Source: Patiria miniata
Taxonomy: Eukaryota > Echinodermata > Asteroidea > Valvatida > Asterinidae
Reading direction: 5' to 3'
Length of the DNA stretch: 64,000 nucleotides
Assembly (NCBI RefSeq): GCF_015706575.1
Contig: NW_024037059.1
Coordinates: 36,156,129-36,220,128, forward strand
Shown here: in pieces, positions 30,922 through 42,591 of the stretch
Position numbering within the stretch: the first letter of the stretch is position 1
How the letters are laid out: every line of letters begins with the position of its first letter
Made by a program: the position numbers and the translations under genes
The notes under the pieces: generated by a model
Told to the model about the DNA's origin: nothing
Seen by the model: the letters and a program-made list of their open reading frames with translations, nothing else
The model's database searches: none

Positions 30922-31028
30922 TGTTGCACTAGGCTATCTATCAAGGTTTGACAGCCACAATGTGACAGCTTGGGCCAGTGGCTATGGCTTAGCAGGGCTT
31001 CTGGGAGCGTTTTTGTATGTTCTTTTTG
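30922..31028 (+). CDS. CLN3: CLN3-like exon B
   Basis: This 107-base exon has an acceptor ...TTTTTCTTTAG and a donor GTAAGT. It reads VALGYLSRFDSHNVTAW then ASGYGLAGLLGAFLYVLFG. The box SGxGxAGLLGAxxY is a hallmark of CLN3 (human SGTGGAGLLGALSYLGL) and lies at a membrane helix of this lysosomal protein. Phase: one base completes the Asn codon begun in exon A, and one base (G) is left for exon C. Other transporter families share Gly-rich helices, but the combination with the next two exons makes CLN3 the best call. Confidence 0.85.
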
Positions 31029-31176
31029 GTAAGTTTCTTCAAAATTAAAATGTATAAATTAATAAATACAGCAACATGTTCTGAAAGCAACTTGGAACTT
31101 CCTATCTTTTTCCAATGCCAAATATCTACAAGAATTAATAATAAACTAGAAATGTGTTTGTCACGTGGCTAAGCAC

Positions 31177-32392
31177 TAGGCTTGAGCAGTTCCAATCTTC
31201 CTGGAGCCGGTTCCGGTTCCCAAAAAAGAGCCGGTTCCGAGTCGGAATCGGCTCCCGGAAAATTCAATGAACAACATAAGCTCTAGAAACTACATGTAAA
31301 GAATAACTGTGTCACCTTGTACATGTTATTCTACTATGTTTGTTTTCAAAAAGTTTCCTGTGAAACTGCGAGATTATTACTTTATTCTCTGTTCCTTTCC
31401 CATGATTTTATTTACCGCGGCGAACACCATCATCATGCCGCCGAGACTAAACGATTCACTGCACAGCACAAGCACACGCACTCGCTACGTATACTGGTAC
31501 CTTGCTTTCAATGAACATGGAACCCCGGTCGAGTGCTGGAATCCGTGTACAAATTTACCCAGGCTGATTCGAACGAGTCGTGGGCGGTTGGCTTTATTAT
31601 CTAGCAGGTAAAGCAGCCTATTTTTCACCATGTGCGCCGATATCAGAAAGAAGTTTTAGAAATGAAGCATAGGAATCATTTTCATGCAACGGTAGATTCG
31701 AGACTCGTATGGAGCTGGGGATTTTTTACATGTACCCCGGCCCACTGCTCACGAAATCCAAATCTCAAAACTGTGCTGTACCCATTGGTGCACCAGTACA
31801 CGAGTACGGGTCCGTGCGCAGAGCCGATTCCCGCGGCACTCATCGGAGCCGGGGCCATCAGAGCCGATTCCAGCACTCAGAGCCGGTGTGACAAAAAAAT
31901 TGACTTATGTGAACAACGGACTCCTTTTTTGTGATTATTCATTTTTCTAATTATCTATGCAGGAGCATGCGCAATACCACCATGGGGTCCGTATTTTATA
32001 AACCTAAATTCACGTTACACTGATTGTCCAAACAGACTAGTATTGGGCATGCATGCACGCCTCGTGGCCCGACCGCAAACATTGTAGGGCGGATTGTCTC
32101 CGATCTCCGGCGATGTATTTGGAGTCTGTGGTTTTTCCTCGCCGTTGTTTTGACTAGCAAGATTGAATGATGTCCCTGTGTTGAATTCCTACATGACATG
32201 TAGCCGATTCTTGGCTCTGGGTTTTGTGCACAGAGAATGGGTTATTTAATCTGGAACTGATTCTTTTGGAGCTGGAACCGAGAATAGCGGGTTCCCAGTT
32301 TTTGAAAAAAAATGGACTTGCGTTTCCAGTTCTCGTATTGGAACCGGGTAGAACCAGGGAACCGAGGGAACCGAGGGAACCTCGCAATACTA
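31177..32392. mobile_element. hAT-like non-autonomous transposon
   Basis: This 1216-bp element is flanked by a perfect 8-bp duplication CTAAGCAC (31169-31176 and 32393-32400). Its ends are imperfect inverted repeats (TAGGCTTGAGCAGTTCC against TAGTATTGCGAGGTTCC, 12 of 17), and both subterminal regions are rich in GGAGCCGGTTCCGG-like words. No transposase was seen. A short stretch near 31965-32015 (ATGCGCAATACCACC ... TATTTTATAAACCTAAATTC) also occurs near 42975-43025, so the element contains or shares another repeat. Confidence 0.8.
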
Positions 32393-32621
32393 CTAAGCAC
32401 AGCAGTTTTGTTTGTCTTTGTGCCAAGATTCAGATTAATCTGAATCCAGGAAATGTATTGAAATTTTGTCAGTAAAAGAAAATATAAAATCTTTCAAAAT
32501 GCATCAAAAATGATTTATAGATGCAGGTCTATGTGTGTGGCAAGTATAAATGCTGTCGGATTGAAGTGCCAGGCACTATGGACAGGTGTCTGAGAAAGAA
32601 ACAAATCTTGATGAAGACTAA

Positions 32622-35600
32622 TAGGCGAGCGGCGGAATCCAAATTTTGGTCGACTTAAATGCCCTAATATGTTTTCTTTCAGATTAGGCATGATGTGGAG
32701 TTTGGAAATTGGGAGAAATGTGGTTTTGGGGGCCATTTTGGTCTAAAAGTCACTGTTTTGGTCAAAAATATGATTTACAAATTTAGTATTACATATATCT
32801 GTGGGACCAGCCTGAACCATCGAGGCAAGTTTTAGACCAAATTGACGTTTTATAAATTCACGATTACCATATTAAGATTACAAATAACTATAGGCAGTAT
32901 TGAGTGAAAATGTGCATTTTTCTCAAAATCGTGTTTCTAAGAGCAGCACTAAGGTAAAATGTTTGTTATTTGTCCATTGCCCAACACCACACACACCTAC
33001 ACCATACATCATTAGAAAGCCTAATATGTCTAATTTAAGACTAGGTACCGCCATGATGCGGAGCTACCTAATTGGAAAAATGTGTTTCACGGCCCATTTT
33101 GGTCTAAAAGTCTCATTTTTTGTCAAACATTTGATTTTTAAGATATTTGTGTTTTTTATATCTGGATCATCAGCTTCATCCATGAAGGCAATTTTTGGAC
33201 AAAATTGAGTCTAATTTAAGACTAGGTACTGGCATGATGCAGAGCTACCTAATTGGGAAAAATATGTTTCACGACCCGTTTTGGTCTAAAAGTCTCATTT
33301 TTTGTCAAACATTTGATTTTTAAGATATTTGTGTTTTTTATATCTGGATCATCAGCCTCATCCACGAAGGCAATTTTTGGACAAAATTGAGTTGCTATAA
33401 GTCCATAATTACCCTTCTAAGATTACAAAATGTACAGTAACTATAGGCAGTATTGAGTGCAAATGTGCATTTTTTTCACAATCGTATTTCTAGAAAAACA
33501 ACACGAAGGTAACGTTTTTGTTATTTACTAAACTTTTGTGCCTGTGTTCCGAGCTAAATAAAAATGTGAATATGGTTGATATATCATTTACATTCATAAT
33601 TACTCTAGTGTGAAGCTGCAAAATTCGGCCAAGTGTATTTTCTGGCTAGTTTTGTGAACAAGTGGTTCGCAGACCGCATGTGATGAACCCGCTTACAATA
33701 AAGGAACACTCCATACAATTAAGTTACGTGAAAATCCATCACATTCTGTTGACAAAGAAAATTTGAAGCATATTTGAACAATGACCTAAAATGACCCCTG
33801 CATAACCTTTGACCTCAGTAATCCGATGAAGAATTGTGTCTTTATATCCAAGGGTCACTGTTTCCAAGTTGCATCAAAGCCATTAATAGCATGTAGAAGT
33901 TGACATCTTTTTAAAAACTGAACCAAAACTTTTTCGAATTGCATCATAATTGACCTCATTTGACCTGTGATCTATGACCTTTGACCTTAAATATATTCCA
34001 CATTATCTTCATTACCCTTCACGCTCTGGTCATACGGCTTTTGCCACTAACTATTTTATTACTGCATTTATTGGCACCTTTTCCTCCTTTTCTGCCGGTT
34101 TGGAGAGATCTGCAAAGCACTTACACTGTACCCTTGGCCTTCAGAATATTCAAAACCTTCTTGCCAAATCCAAATGGGGAAGACTTTATATCCGATCAGT
34201 GAACAGCAGGAAGAATAAGGCAGAAGTTAGAATCCAGTGATTCCATTCTGGGAAAGTAGTTGGCTGCGAGAACCGTGTGTCCAGGGACTTGATGATTGAG
34301 GGTGAAACATGCAGACACATTCTGGTATCATCTTCTTCTGTCTTGTGAACTAAACAGACCTGCCACATCTTCAACACTGCTACAAGTGATGGACTTTTTC
34401 AGATTTATATCAGAGAACCTCCAGCACTGATAAGAGTTCATGCCAGAAAAAAAATCATATTCTTGTCAAAATAATTTCACTCATCAGTTCCATCTCATGC
34501 CTAAATAAAACATTTGAGCAGTTCTACTTTTACTTTGCTTTTAGAAATACGATGTTGAGAAAACTACTTTGACTCAATAGTGCCTTCAGTTACTGTACAT
34601 TTTGTAACCTTAAGATGCCTGTCATAAACATTTAGCTGTAAAACTTGCTTCCATAGATGGGACTTGCTCCATAGATGTCTACAATTATTAAGTCCAATGG
34701 CCAGAAAATAAACTCAGCCGTACTCAAGATATTGTGCAAATCATCTGTCATCCATTTTCACATTTACTTTGCTCACAAAAAGGCATGATTTTGCTAAATA
34801 ACCAAATTTCACCAGTTGTGTTGCCTTTAGGAACACGATTTTGAAACAAAATGCACATTTTTACAAAATGTTGCCTATATATACCGTAAATTTTGTTATC
34901 TTAAAATGGTAATTGTGAATTAATGGAGCCTCAATTTGGTCTAAAACTTGCTTTCAAGGATAAGGATTTTTCCACAGATATACAAAAATACTAATGTCTT
35001 AAAGATCATATTGTGGACCAAAAATGAGTATTTTTTACCAAATAATGGCCCAATAATACATTCGACCGAACTTTGCAGCTTCACAGTATGTACCATTATT
35101 ATGAATGAGAAAGATCTATCTACTATTTTCACATTCATAAAGTTCAAAAACGAGCATGAGTTCAGTAATAAAGCAAAAGTTTACCTTAATAGTGCTTTCA
35201 GAAACACAATTGTGAGAAAAGTGTACAATTCCACTCAATACTGCCTATAGTTACTGTACATTTTGAAATCCTGGTATGGTAATTGTGAATTTATGGAACA
35301 TCAATTTGGTATAAAAATTGCCTTCGTGGATGAGCCTGGTCTTACAGATATAAAAAATAACAAAATCATATTTTGACCCAAAATGAGACTTTTAGACCAA
35401 AAAGGGTAAAAAAAATACACCACAGTCCTCCCAATTGGACAGCTCCACATCATACCTATTCTTAAAGCAGACATATTAAGCTTTCCAATGATGTATGGTG
35501 TAGGTGTGTGTGGTGTTGGGCAATGGACAAATAACAAACATTTGTGACCCGCTCTGCAAAAATGAGTCTGATGTCGCATAGCTTGAATTCCAGCTTTTAC

Positions 35601-36743
35601 CACTTTTAAATGGAAACAGTGAAAATTTGCTCAAAATTTGGATTTTTTTGTTTTTGTTTTATTTTGGTTGTTTGATAGTTTTAGTTCAGATATCTTACAC
35701 AGACATTTGAATATTGTAAGAAAAAGACTAACAAATTTATGATTTTTGGTGCTTTTCTTGGTTAGTTACAGTGTATTTGTAATTTTTAAACCCTTTTTTC
35801 TTCATTGAGACATTTCTTGCTTTGCAAAAACTTGACAGAATTAAAAAAGGCACAACAGTGCAACCAAATGTCCTAGAGAGGCCCATGATATACCAAATGA
35901 AAGCTTATTTCATTCCCATTTTATTAATGTAGTTAACTCAAAATTTCTGTTTTGCCACAACAGACTCATTTTTGTGGAGCGGGTCACATTTTACCTTAGT
36001 GTTGCTTTTAAAAAACACTATTTTGAGAAATATGCACATTTTCACTCAATACTGCCTATAGTTACTGTACATTTTGTAATCTTAATATGGGTAGTTGTGA
36101 ATTTATTGAACGTCAATTTGGTCTAAAACTTTCCTCGATGGTTCGGGCTGGTCCCATAGGTATATAAAATACCAAATTTGTAAAATCATATTTTTTTTTA
36201 AATGTGACTTTTAGACCAAAATGAGCCATAAAAACACAATTCTCCCAGTTTTACAGCTCCACATCATGCCTAATCTGAAAGTAGACATGTTAAGCTTTCT
36301 AATGATGTATGATGTAGGTGTGTTTGGTGTTGGGCAATTGGCTAATAACCAAAATTGTACCTTCATGTTGCTCGTAGAAAAACGATTCTGAGAAAAGTGC
36401 ACATTTTCACTCAATATTGCCAATAGTTACTGTATATTTTGTAATCTGTAGATGGCTATTTTGAAGTTATGGAACGTCGATTTGGTCTCAAACTTGCCTC
36501 GATGGTTGAGGCTGGTTTCACAGATATCAAAAATACCACATTTTGAAAATCATATTTTTGACCACAAATGTGACTTTTTAGACCCAAATGAGCCAAAAAC
36601 ACATTTCTCCCAATTTCCAAGCTCCACATCATGCCTTAGTAGACACATTAAGCTTTCTAATGATGTATGGTGTAGGTGTGTGTAGGCTGGGGCATTTAAA
36701 CTCCTGAAATAAGCCTCTTTTCAAAGGTTCGCCCGCTCGCCTA
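32622..36743. mobile_element. 4.1-kb inverted-repeat (foldback) element with repeated ~350-bp units
   Basis: The left end TAGGCGAGCGG pairs with CCGCTCGCCTA at the right. Inside, a unit of about 300-400 bases (words TTTTGGTCTAAAAGTC, CATGATGTGGAG, ACTATAGGCAGTATTGAGTG, AACACCACACACACCTACAC) occurs at least twice forward on the left (about 32650-33030 and 33030-33480). It occurs three or more times in reverse on the right (about 34850-35530, 35990-36330, 36340-36690). The centre (33500-34540) is unique, with AGAGATCT..., TGACCTTTGACC words and no gene recognised. The superfamily is unknown. Confidence 0.65.
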
Positions 36744-37230
36744 AAAGGCAGCCAGTGATACTGATTAAAGGTAGAGTACATCATTTGTCATTTGTGCTTT
36801 TTTTGTAAGTAATCAAAATCTAAAGAAGGGTGCTTGACAACTTACCGGAAGAAGTTTTTGCTCCGTGAATGCTTTACATTCAAAGAAAAAAAATATTCTA
36901 GGATCTCAGTTTCAATTCAATGTTGCTTTGTCATGTTTTGAATGGCGCCCGAATTCAGCGTCCAGGACACATGCTCATTCAGCCAATTGCAGCTACATAA
37001 TGTCACGCACTGAACCGACAAATTATAGCAACTGCGCATGCATCAACGCTTGCATGCACACATTCTCGGCTTCACTGAATTAAAAACAAACTAGTAATGA
37101 AATTTCCACCCAAAAAACATCTTTAGACGCATCTTTTGAATTGACCTTCTTGTATTTTTTTTTTTCAATACGACAGCATGCAAGAAAGAATAATTTCTTA
37201 CGGAAATTATTAGTGCCATTACAATCTTTA
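36744..37230. other. Intronic sequence, nothing recognised
   Basis: There is no coding or repeat structure that I can support in this interval. It ends just before the TTAA-like flank of the next MITE. Confidence 0.45.
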
Positions 37231-37231
37231 A

Positions 37232-37791
37232 GGGGCCGTTCACAATTATCAACATTTTCACAAGTGTACAAAGAGTACACTTTTTCAAGACCCCCTCCCC
37301 CCTAAAAGTGTACGAAAAAAATGTTGATTTTTTTTTCACACAAGTCTATATATAGACACTTGCAAGGGTTTTTGTAACTTTTGTAGATCAAGTTTTTGGC
37401 CATGACATGTGACACCGGCCGTTAAAAACACGCAGTGGATACGGACTATACATGTACATACAAAGTACATTTTCATGTACGTGTGTAGGACAATGCCGCG
37501 CATGCTGTACACAATACGTTCATGGGATGCAATGCGGGGCCTGGCGCGGGGCGCGATCGGCTCGGCAAGTGCTCGATCGGCATCGATTGCGGCTGTCGGC
37601 TGTGGCGACGGGCGAGAAAACAGATCGACATTAAACAAAAAAAAAACCAGCGTTTATAGGCGGGCATTAACGGGCGAGAAAACATATCGACATTTACAAA
37701 AAAGAAAAAAGCGTACGGCGGCCATTAACCCCCTCCCCCCCAGCGTACGGTTTGTACGCTCGTGAAAATGTTGATAATTGTGAACGGCCCC
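37232..37791. mobile_element. MITE with ~30-bp terminal inverted repeats
   Basis: GGGGCCGTTCACAATTATCA starts the left end, and its reverse complement closes the right. The match runs on through ACATTTTCAC. The flanks are TTAA on the left and TAAA on the right, suggesting a mutated TTAA duplication. Subterminal GTACACTTTT / GTACGGTTTGTACGCTC words and two C-rich runs (CCCCCTCCCCCC) are also inverted. A ~60-bp unit with GGGCGAGAAAACA.ATCGACATT is repeated twice near 37608 and 37672. Confidence 0.75.
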
Positions 37792-38107
37792 TAAACCAAG
37801 TACGCTTTTCAACAATAATTTCTGCAGTTACTTTTTGGATAGCTGCAAATAATATACTCTTCCTTTAAAGAAAGGAGATTTTTATTTTTTGTTTTTACAA
37901 TTAAAAAATGCATATTATTAGCATGATGTTTTTTAAATAAACGAAAATGCCTCGGGAAAACAGAACATTCCATGGATCACCTTTGGAGGCTAGTTTTACC
38001 ACACCACTCGAAGCAGTCAATATTTAAATACTAGAAGCCTACCGTGTCCCAACAAGCACTTTAAAAATATTTTGAAGCCATTTAATAAATCATTTTTATT
38101 TCACTAG

Positions 38108-38159
38108 GTTGCTTTATTAATGGTGAGGAACATTCCCAAGATATGCGGAACCTGGATAA
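38108..38159 (+). CDS. CLN3: CLN3-like exon C
   Basis: This 52-base exon has an acceptor TTTCACTAG and a donor GTAAGT. Using the G left by exon B it reads GCFINGEEHSQDMRNLD and leaves AA, which with the G of the next exon gives Lys before WAFISIVPAVVVYLAV. Phase is kept on both sides, which is the main evidence. The sequence lies in a poorly conserved lumenal or cytosolic loop of CLN3 (human LTQAGLSPQQTLL region), so similarity alone would not identify it. Confidence 0.7.
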
Positions 38160-39173
38160 GTAAGTCACAGATTATTTATGGTCATTTTCTTAAATTTCTG
38201 ATTTGAACTTTTGCGCCCATATGCTTGGTTGACATGACAGTGATGCAGATAATGCCTGTTCATCATGCAGCACAGTGTTTGCCTTATTAATGTAAAAAAA
38301 AAAAAAAAAAAAAAAAAGTCTAAAGTCAATTACACATTTAAAAGTGCCAAAGTGTAGAGTTGGAAGAAAAACATGTACAAACCCTATGAAGAAAAAATGC
38401 ACCTTTAATGTGAGTAACTTGACACCTGATGACGTCATCCTGACAAATCTTCGGCATACATCTAAGGGTGGTTGTGTATGAGTGTGCCAAGTTTGAAGTC
38501 GATCGGATTTACGAAAGTGCCAAGTGTATGGGTAGAAGAAAACCGTGGACAAAACCTACATTGAGGAGTCTGAAAAAGAAAAAAAAAAGGGAAAACAAAT
38601 CTTAAACAAAAACAAGAGGTGTTTCAGAGTTGGTACTCTGAAACAGCTAAAAAAAATACTAATAATAACGAATTGTGTGACATCAAGTCCTCATCAAAGG
38701 GGCAATGTTGCTTTTCTTTGCAATAAAGACAAGGTCCAATCCTCAGACCTGCCAACTAATACAATTCTGCCGTATTTCGTACGGGAATTTGTTGAAAATA
38801 CGACTGTACGTTTTTTCCCCATAAAATACGGGTTTTGACCAATTTGACACGCCTGGAAAAATTGGCTGAACCAACGTAAATTGCAAGCAGCCAAGCAACC
38901 GATGTATATACTGCATGCAAGAAATGAATCTGGTTTCGCTATTCCCACTGTACGATGTTTACATGGTATCACAAACTAGAACCAGTCCATTCCCAGAATG
39001 TGCCGATACTTCAAGCAGCGGCACCCCCTAGATATCTCAAACAAACTCGATAACTGCGATAACGGAAACATAATGACCAACACAAAAGAGGAGGTGGTCC
39101 CTCCCCTCTTGTTTCTAAGGGATTCAACATGTGATATGTAATGAATGAGATGGTTTTCTTGGCAATTATTCAG
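38160..39173. other. Intron with A run
   Basis: The interval contains a run of 24 A at 38294-38317, possibly the tail of an old retrotransposed sequence on the + strand. GTGTGCCAAGT and AGTGCCAAGTG-like words recur near 38480-38530 and 38340. No gene is recognised. Confidence 0.5.
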
Positions 39174-39328
39174 GTGGGCATTCATCAGTATTGTACCAGC
39201 AGTGGTTGTATACCTTGCAGTATCATTACGTCTAATCAAAGAGCGTGCTAAACCTGCTAAGCAAAGACAAATATGCAACAGATCCTCAGTTGATGACCAG
39301 ACAACTCCACTGTTGATAAATACCACAG
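39174..39328 (+). CDS. CLN3: CLN3-like exon D
   Basis: This 155-base exon has an acceptor ...TTATTCAG and a donor GTATGT. It reads WAFISIVPAVVVYLAVSLRL, a membrane helix, then a basic/polar cytosolic stretch ending DDQTTPLLINTT. CLN3 proteins have at this place a helix (MLGIPALLLASYFLL) followed by a polar loop with a lysosomal dileucine-type signal (human ...RQPLIRTE). TPLLINTT is a plausible counterpart. One base is left for the next exon. Confidence 0.8.
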
Positions 39329-40325
39329 GTATGTCTTTCTGCATCACAAGTTAAAGTTACTTGGGATCATTTGTTTTGTGTGCTTGTTCCCCCTTTGAAG
39401 CACCAAAAATTGATCCAAATCTGAAGATGGGTGCATAACAACTAGCATGTGGAAGTTTTAACTCAATTCAATTTAATTCAGTTCAATAGCAACATTTATT
39501 TCCATACTTTCTACAAGCAGTTCAACTTAAGTTTGTCAATAAAACCAATATAAACCTTGGCTTGTAGAGAACAACTTTACACAGACACAGACACCCGGGA
39601 CAGTTTACACAGACAATAGGAGTAAACACCAAAAAACAAACAAACAAAAACAAAACAAAAAACACGAGACCGGACACTGAAGATGGAGACAAAAAGAATA
39701 ATTACAATGAGGATTAGATCAATAATAGAGATGACACCTTATATGAAAACCGTGTGACTAATGAAAGAGTGAAGCTAAGGAGTGTGACTAAGGAGGGAAA
39801 GCTATGTTTCATATTGTGATAGGAGCGCCCTTTTGTATAAGGATTAAAATGGCCCAAGGACAGCATTGTTCTACCGGGTTATTTCATTGTCAATGGTGTT
39901 CCACAAACAGCCACTATAGCTCAGTGTCAACTATACATTTTGGAGAAAACAGAGACAGCATTTGCAGACATTTTCGGGTCTTGTAACCGGATTCCTTTGC
40001 AAAAGCACATACAAAAGTGTGCCCATGTTTTAAAACCACCTTCAATTATTGTTTTCTTATAAACGATACCATTTCAGGTGAACTAATTTCACGGGGTACT
40101 TAGAACCATCCCTGTCTTCATTTTGAGGCAGATTTTCTCATGAAATCAGTAGCTGCTTTTCCACATTTTGACCAATGTTCCTACATGTCTTTTAACTCAA
40201 AAGACAGAATTTTGAAGAAAAAAAAATCACACATTATGAGGGAAATCAAATAATAAAAACCAGTTTGTTGTAACCAAATGTTCCTGAGGTTACCACAAAC
40301 CAACTGGCCAGCCAACTCGGCAAGA
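39329..40325. other. Intron, dispersed AT-rich sequence
   Basis: Near 39455-39560 there is a stretch (ATTTATTTCCATACTTTCTA, AATAAAACCAATATAAACC) that looks like a retrotransposon or SINE tail in reverse. Nothing else is recognised. Confidence 0.4.
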
Positions 40326-40397
40326 TCGATGGTTGAGTGGTAAGAAGTCTGCACTAGTAATCAGGAGGTCATGGGTTCGAGTCCTACTTGAGTGATT
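40326..40397 (+). repeat. tRNA-derived SINE fragment or tRNA pseudogene
   Basis: An A-box-like TGGTTGAGTGGTAAG and a perfect B box GGTTCGAGTCC lie 33 bases apart, with AATCAGGAGGTCATG between, as in a Thr/Lys-type tRNA. The acceptor stem does not pair well, so a tRNA-headed SINE or a decayed tRNA is more likely than a working gene. Confidence 0.6.
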
Positions 40398-40506
40398 TTT
40401 TTCTCACAATTACTCGGGACAACACAGAGTATACAGTGTTTGTAAAATACATCAGTGAAGGGCAAAACCCAATATTTAAGTTCCTGCGGTTCTCTAACAT
40501 TTTGCT

Positions 40507-42360
40507 GTCTACGTCACTCATCTTACCTGCAGAGCAATCTACTTCTTTGCATATTTCCCTAGACCAGTAGGTATTTACGCTAAGAGTTTACACAATAGTG
40601 CCCTCTGGTGCCCTACCCATAGTGCCCCGCAGCATGTATGCCACGTGAGCGTCCTCTTTTCTCTAAGCGGCAGGTCGGTTAGGACATGTTTATAATATGC
40701 TCGTATCATTACTCTTTTTTTTTTCTACTGCCCTTTATCGCTTAAGAGAAGTTTTTGATATAAGAGTTTGAAGATGAGTTGTAGTGTAGTGTAGTGTGGT
40801 AGTGAGATTATTTTAACTGGCCTGTCACAACTGGGAGAAGGGAATCTCCCCTGGGACAGACCAAGTTCTCGGGGGACTCTGCCGGTAATGCTGCGCCGTT
40901 ATCGCTAGTGCTGCAGCTGAACCGCCGAACCGAACTAAAAGTAACAGAACTTGGCCTTTCGAACCGAACCGAATCCAAAAGTCTGTTCGGAAGAGTTCGG
41001 TAAAAAATTGTTGATGGCGCTAAGAATCCTAAGGCTTGCAATGAAAGGGCAAAATTAACGTGCACGGATGATTGAATTTACCATGTTGAAAAGTCTCAGC
41101 ATTCATCTTCATTATTTACGATGTTCTAGACAGGCATACAAGAGAATAATGGGCCGATACACCTTGAAAAAATCGTACGTACCTGCAATTCTCTCAATGG
41201 AATGGGGCAGGAGACCATTTGCGGTGGAGGGTGCGCTTTCCTCGGCACAAGTTACCAGCATTTTCATTTTCTTTACCTTGTCAACATTTAAAAATACTTT
41301 TTATGGAGTCGGAATTCTTTCCCATGTTCAGTATAAGTTCTTAATTTTCACAATATATTTTTTTTTGTAAAGAATGTATACGAAAAACGATGTAATCTCC
41401 CAAAAGAGGGTGAAACACCCCTTTACAAAATTATTGGATCCGTCCACAGAATGAATATTCATGGGTGAATCGAAAAGGTTATGGTAGCTACTTGTCAGCT
41501 TGTTGATAAAATAATTATGATTTCAAAAGTTTGGCACAGTAAAAGGACCTGTTTGTTCTTAGATCAAAACTAATCAGCAATTATTGTCACGAAGCAAGTT
41601 TTTAGTGCTCTCAGGGCATGCTCGGACGGGACTGAACTCGTCGGGAAAACCGTCAGCATGTGTGCGGGGAAAATTTTATCATAGTTCCCGGGTCGGATAG
41701 GGCTGCGATGGGTAACACGGTAGCAATTTATGATGTTCATTTCTCAACGTCATCAACTAAAATTATAACGGTATTTTGTTTACACAACAAAAATAAGATT
41801 CCATCCGTCAACTTGTGTTGTAAAGCATGTGGAAATTGTTGTGCCTATTTCTGTCAGACGTGCGCGTTGCACACGTGTTTGTTCGAACAGGGGAACGGCC
41901 TATATGCTTTTCATTGTAGCCCAGTACATTGTACCATGGACATGTACATTACGCACTTCCAAAGCCGAACCGAACCAAAGTTCGGAGAAAAAAAATCGAA
42001 CCACAACCGAACGGAAGCGAACCGAACTTTGAGGATCAGTTGCAGCACTTGTTACCGCGTCAGCAGCTCCGTTGGCCGAGTAGGGGACCTCAAACAGTCT
42101 CCATCTCCGGCCAGCTTAGTCGGAACAACCAAACAGAAAGGGCTGCTCTGGCAAAGTTATTAAATTACACTCCTGTGCCAGAGCCAAACCTAAGAAGGGT
42201 CGGCAAGGTAAACGTAGTCCAGACATGGGCTGCACTACACCCTCCATCCTATCACCGAACACGGGGCAGTGGGTTTGAATTACCCGTGTCCCCCAGCACA
42301 GTCGAGAACGCCACAGGGTGCCGCACAGTGGCGAACGCCACATGGTGCCGGGACTGACTT
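40507..42360 (+). mobile_element. DIRS-type element, copy 3, partial
   Basis: From GTCTACGTCACTC at 40507 the sequence follows the left terminal repeat and early gag-like part of the element at 43519 (GTCTACATCACTC ... GCGTCCTCTTTTCTCT ... AGTTCTCGGGGGACT). It is interrupted by a hAT-like element at 40906 and resumes at 42059 (ACCGCGTCAGCAG..). Similarity fades near 42360. Only the left part of a DIRS element is present, and it is broken. Confidence 0.65.
40906..42050. mobile_element. hAT-like transposon inside DIRS copy 3
   Basis: This 1145-bp element has flanks GTTATCGC (40898-40905) and GTTACCGC (42051-42058), an 8-bp duplication with one difference. Inverted ends are AGTGCTGCAGCTGAAC against AGTGCTGCAACTGATC. 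Subterminal CGAACCGAAC / GTTCGGTTCG words occur on both sides. No transposase was recognised. Confidence 0.7.
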
Positions 42361-42397
42361 TTTTTACTCAATGTGTTATCGTTGTCTCTATTTTTAG

Positions 42398-42591
42398 ATA
42401 TTTTACGAGTGCAGCGAGAGGTGCTCAGTGAAACATCATCACACAGTCAAAGCAGCAGTCAAAGCAGCAGGGATGCATTGTTGACCACTGACAAAGATGA
42501 AGAAATCGTTTTACCTCTTTCAGCAAAAATCAAGGAATTTTTCCTGCAAATCAGAAGATGCTTCAGACTTGTTGCATGGTTAGCATTCAAT
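42398..42591 (+). CDS. CLN3: Probable CLN3-like exon E
   Basis: This 194-base exon has an acceptor ...CTCTATTTTTAG and a donor GTAAGT. It is open throughout in the frame demanded by exon D (G + AT = Asp). It encodes a Ser/Gln-rich polar stretch (SETSSHSQSSSQSSRDALL, then DKDEEIVLPLSAKIKEFF) and an amphipathic/hydrophobic end (RCFRLVAWLAF). In CLN3 the matching loop is polar, followed by LSLRERW...LLWYIVPLVVVY, so order and character agree although identity is low. It ends in phase 0. The following conserved exon (YF.EYFINQGL region) was not found in the window. Confidence 0.55.

Noticed and set aside
40326-40397. Working tRNA gene
   Set aside because: A and B boxes are good, but the acceptor stem does not pair. 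A SINE head or decayed tRNA fits better.
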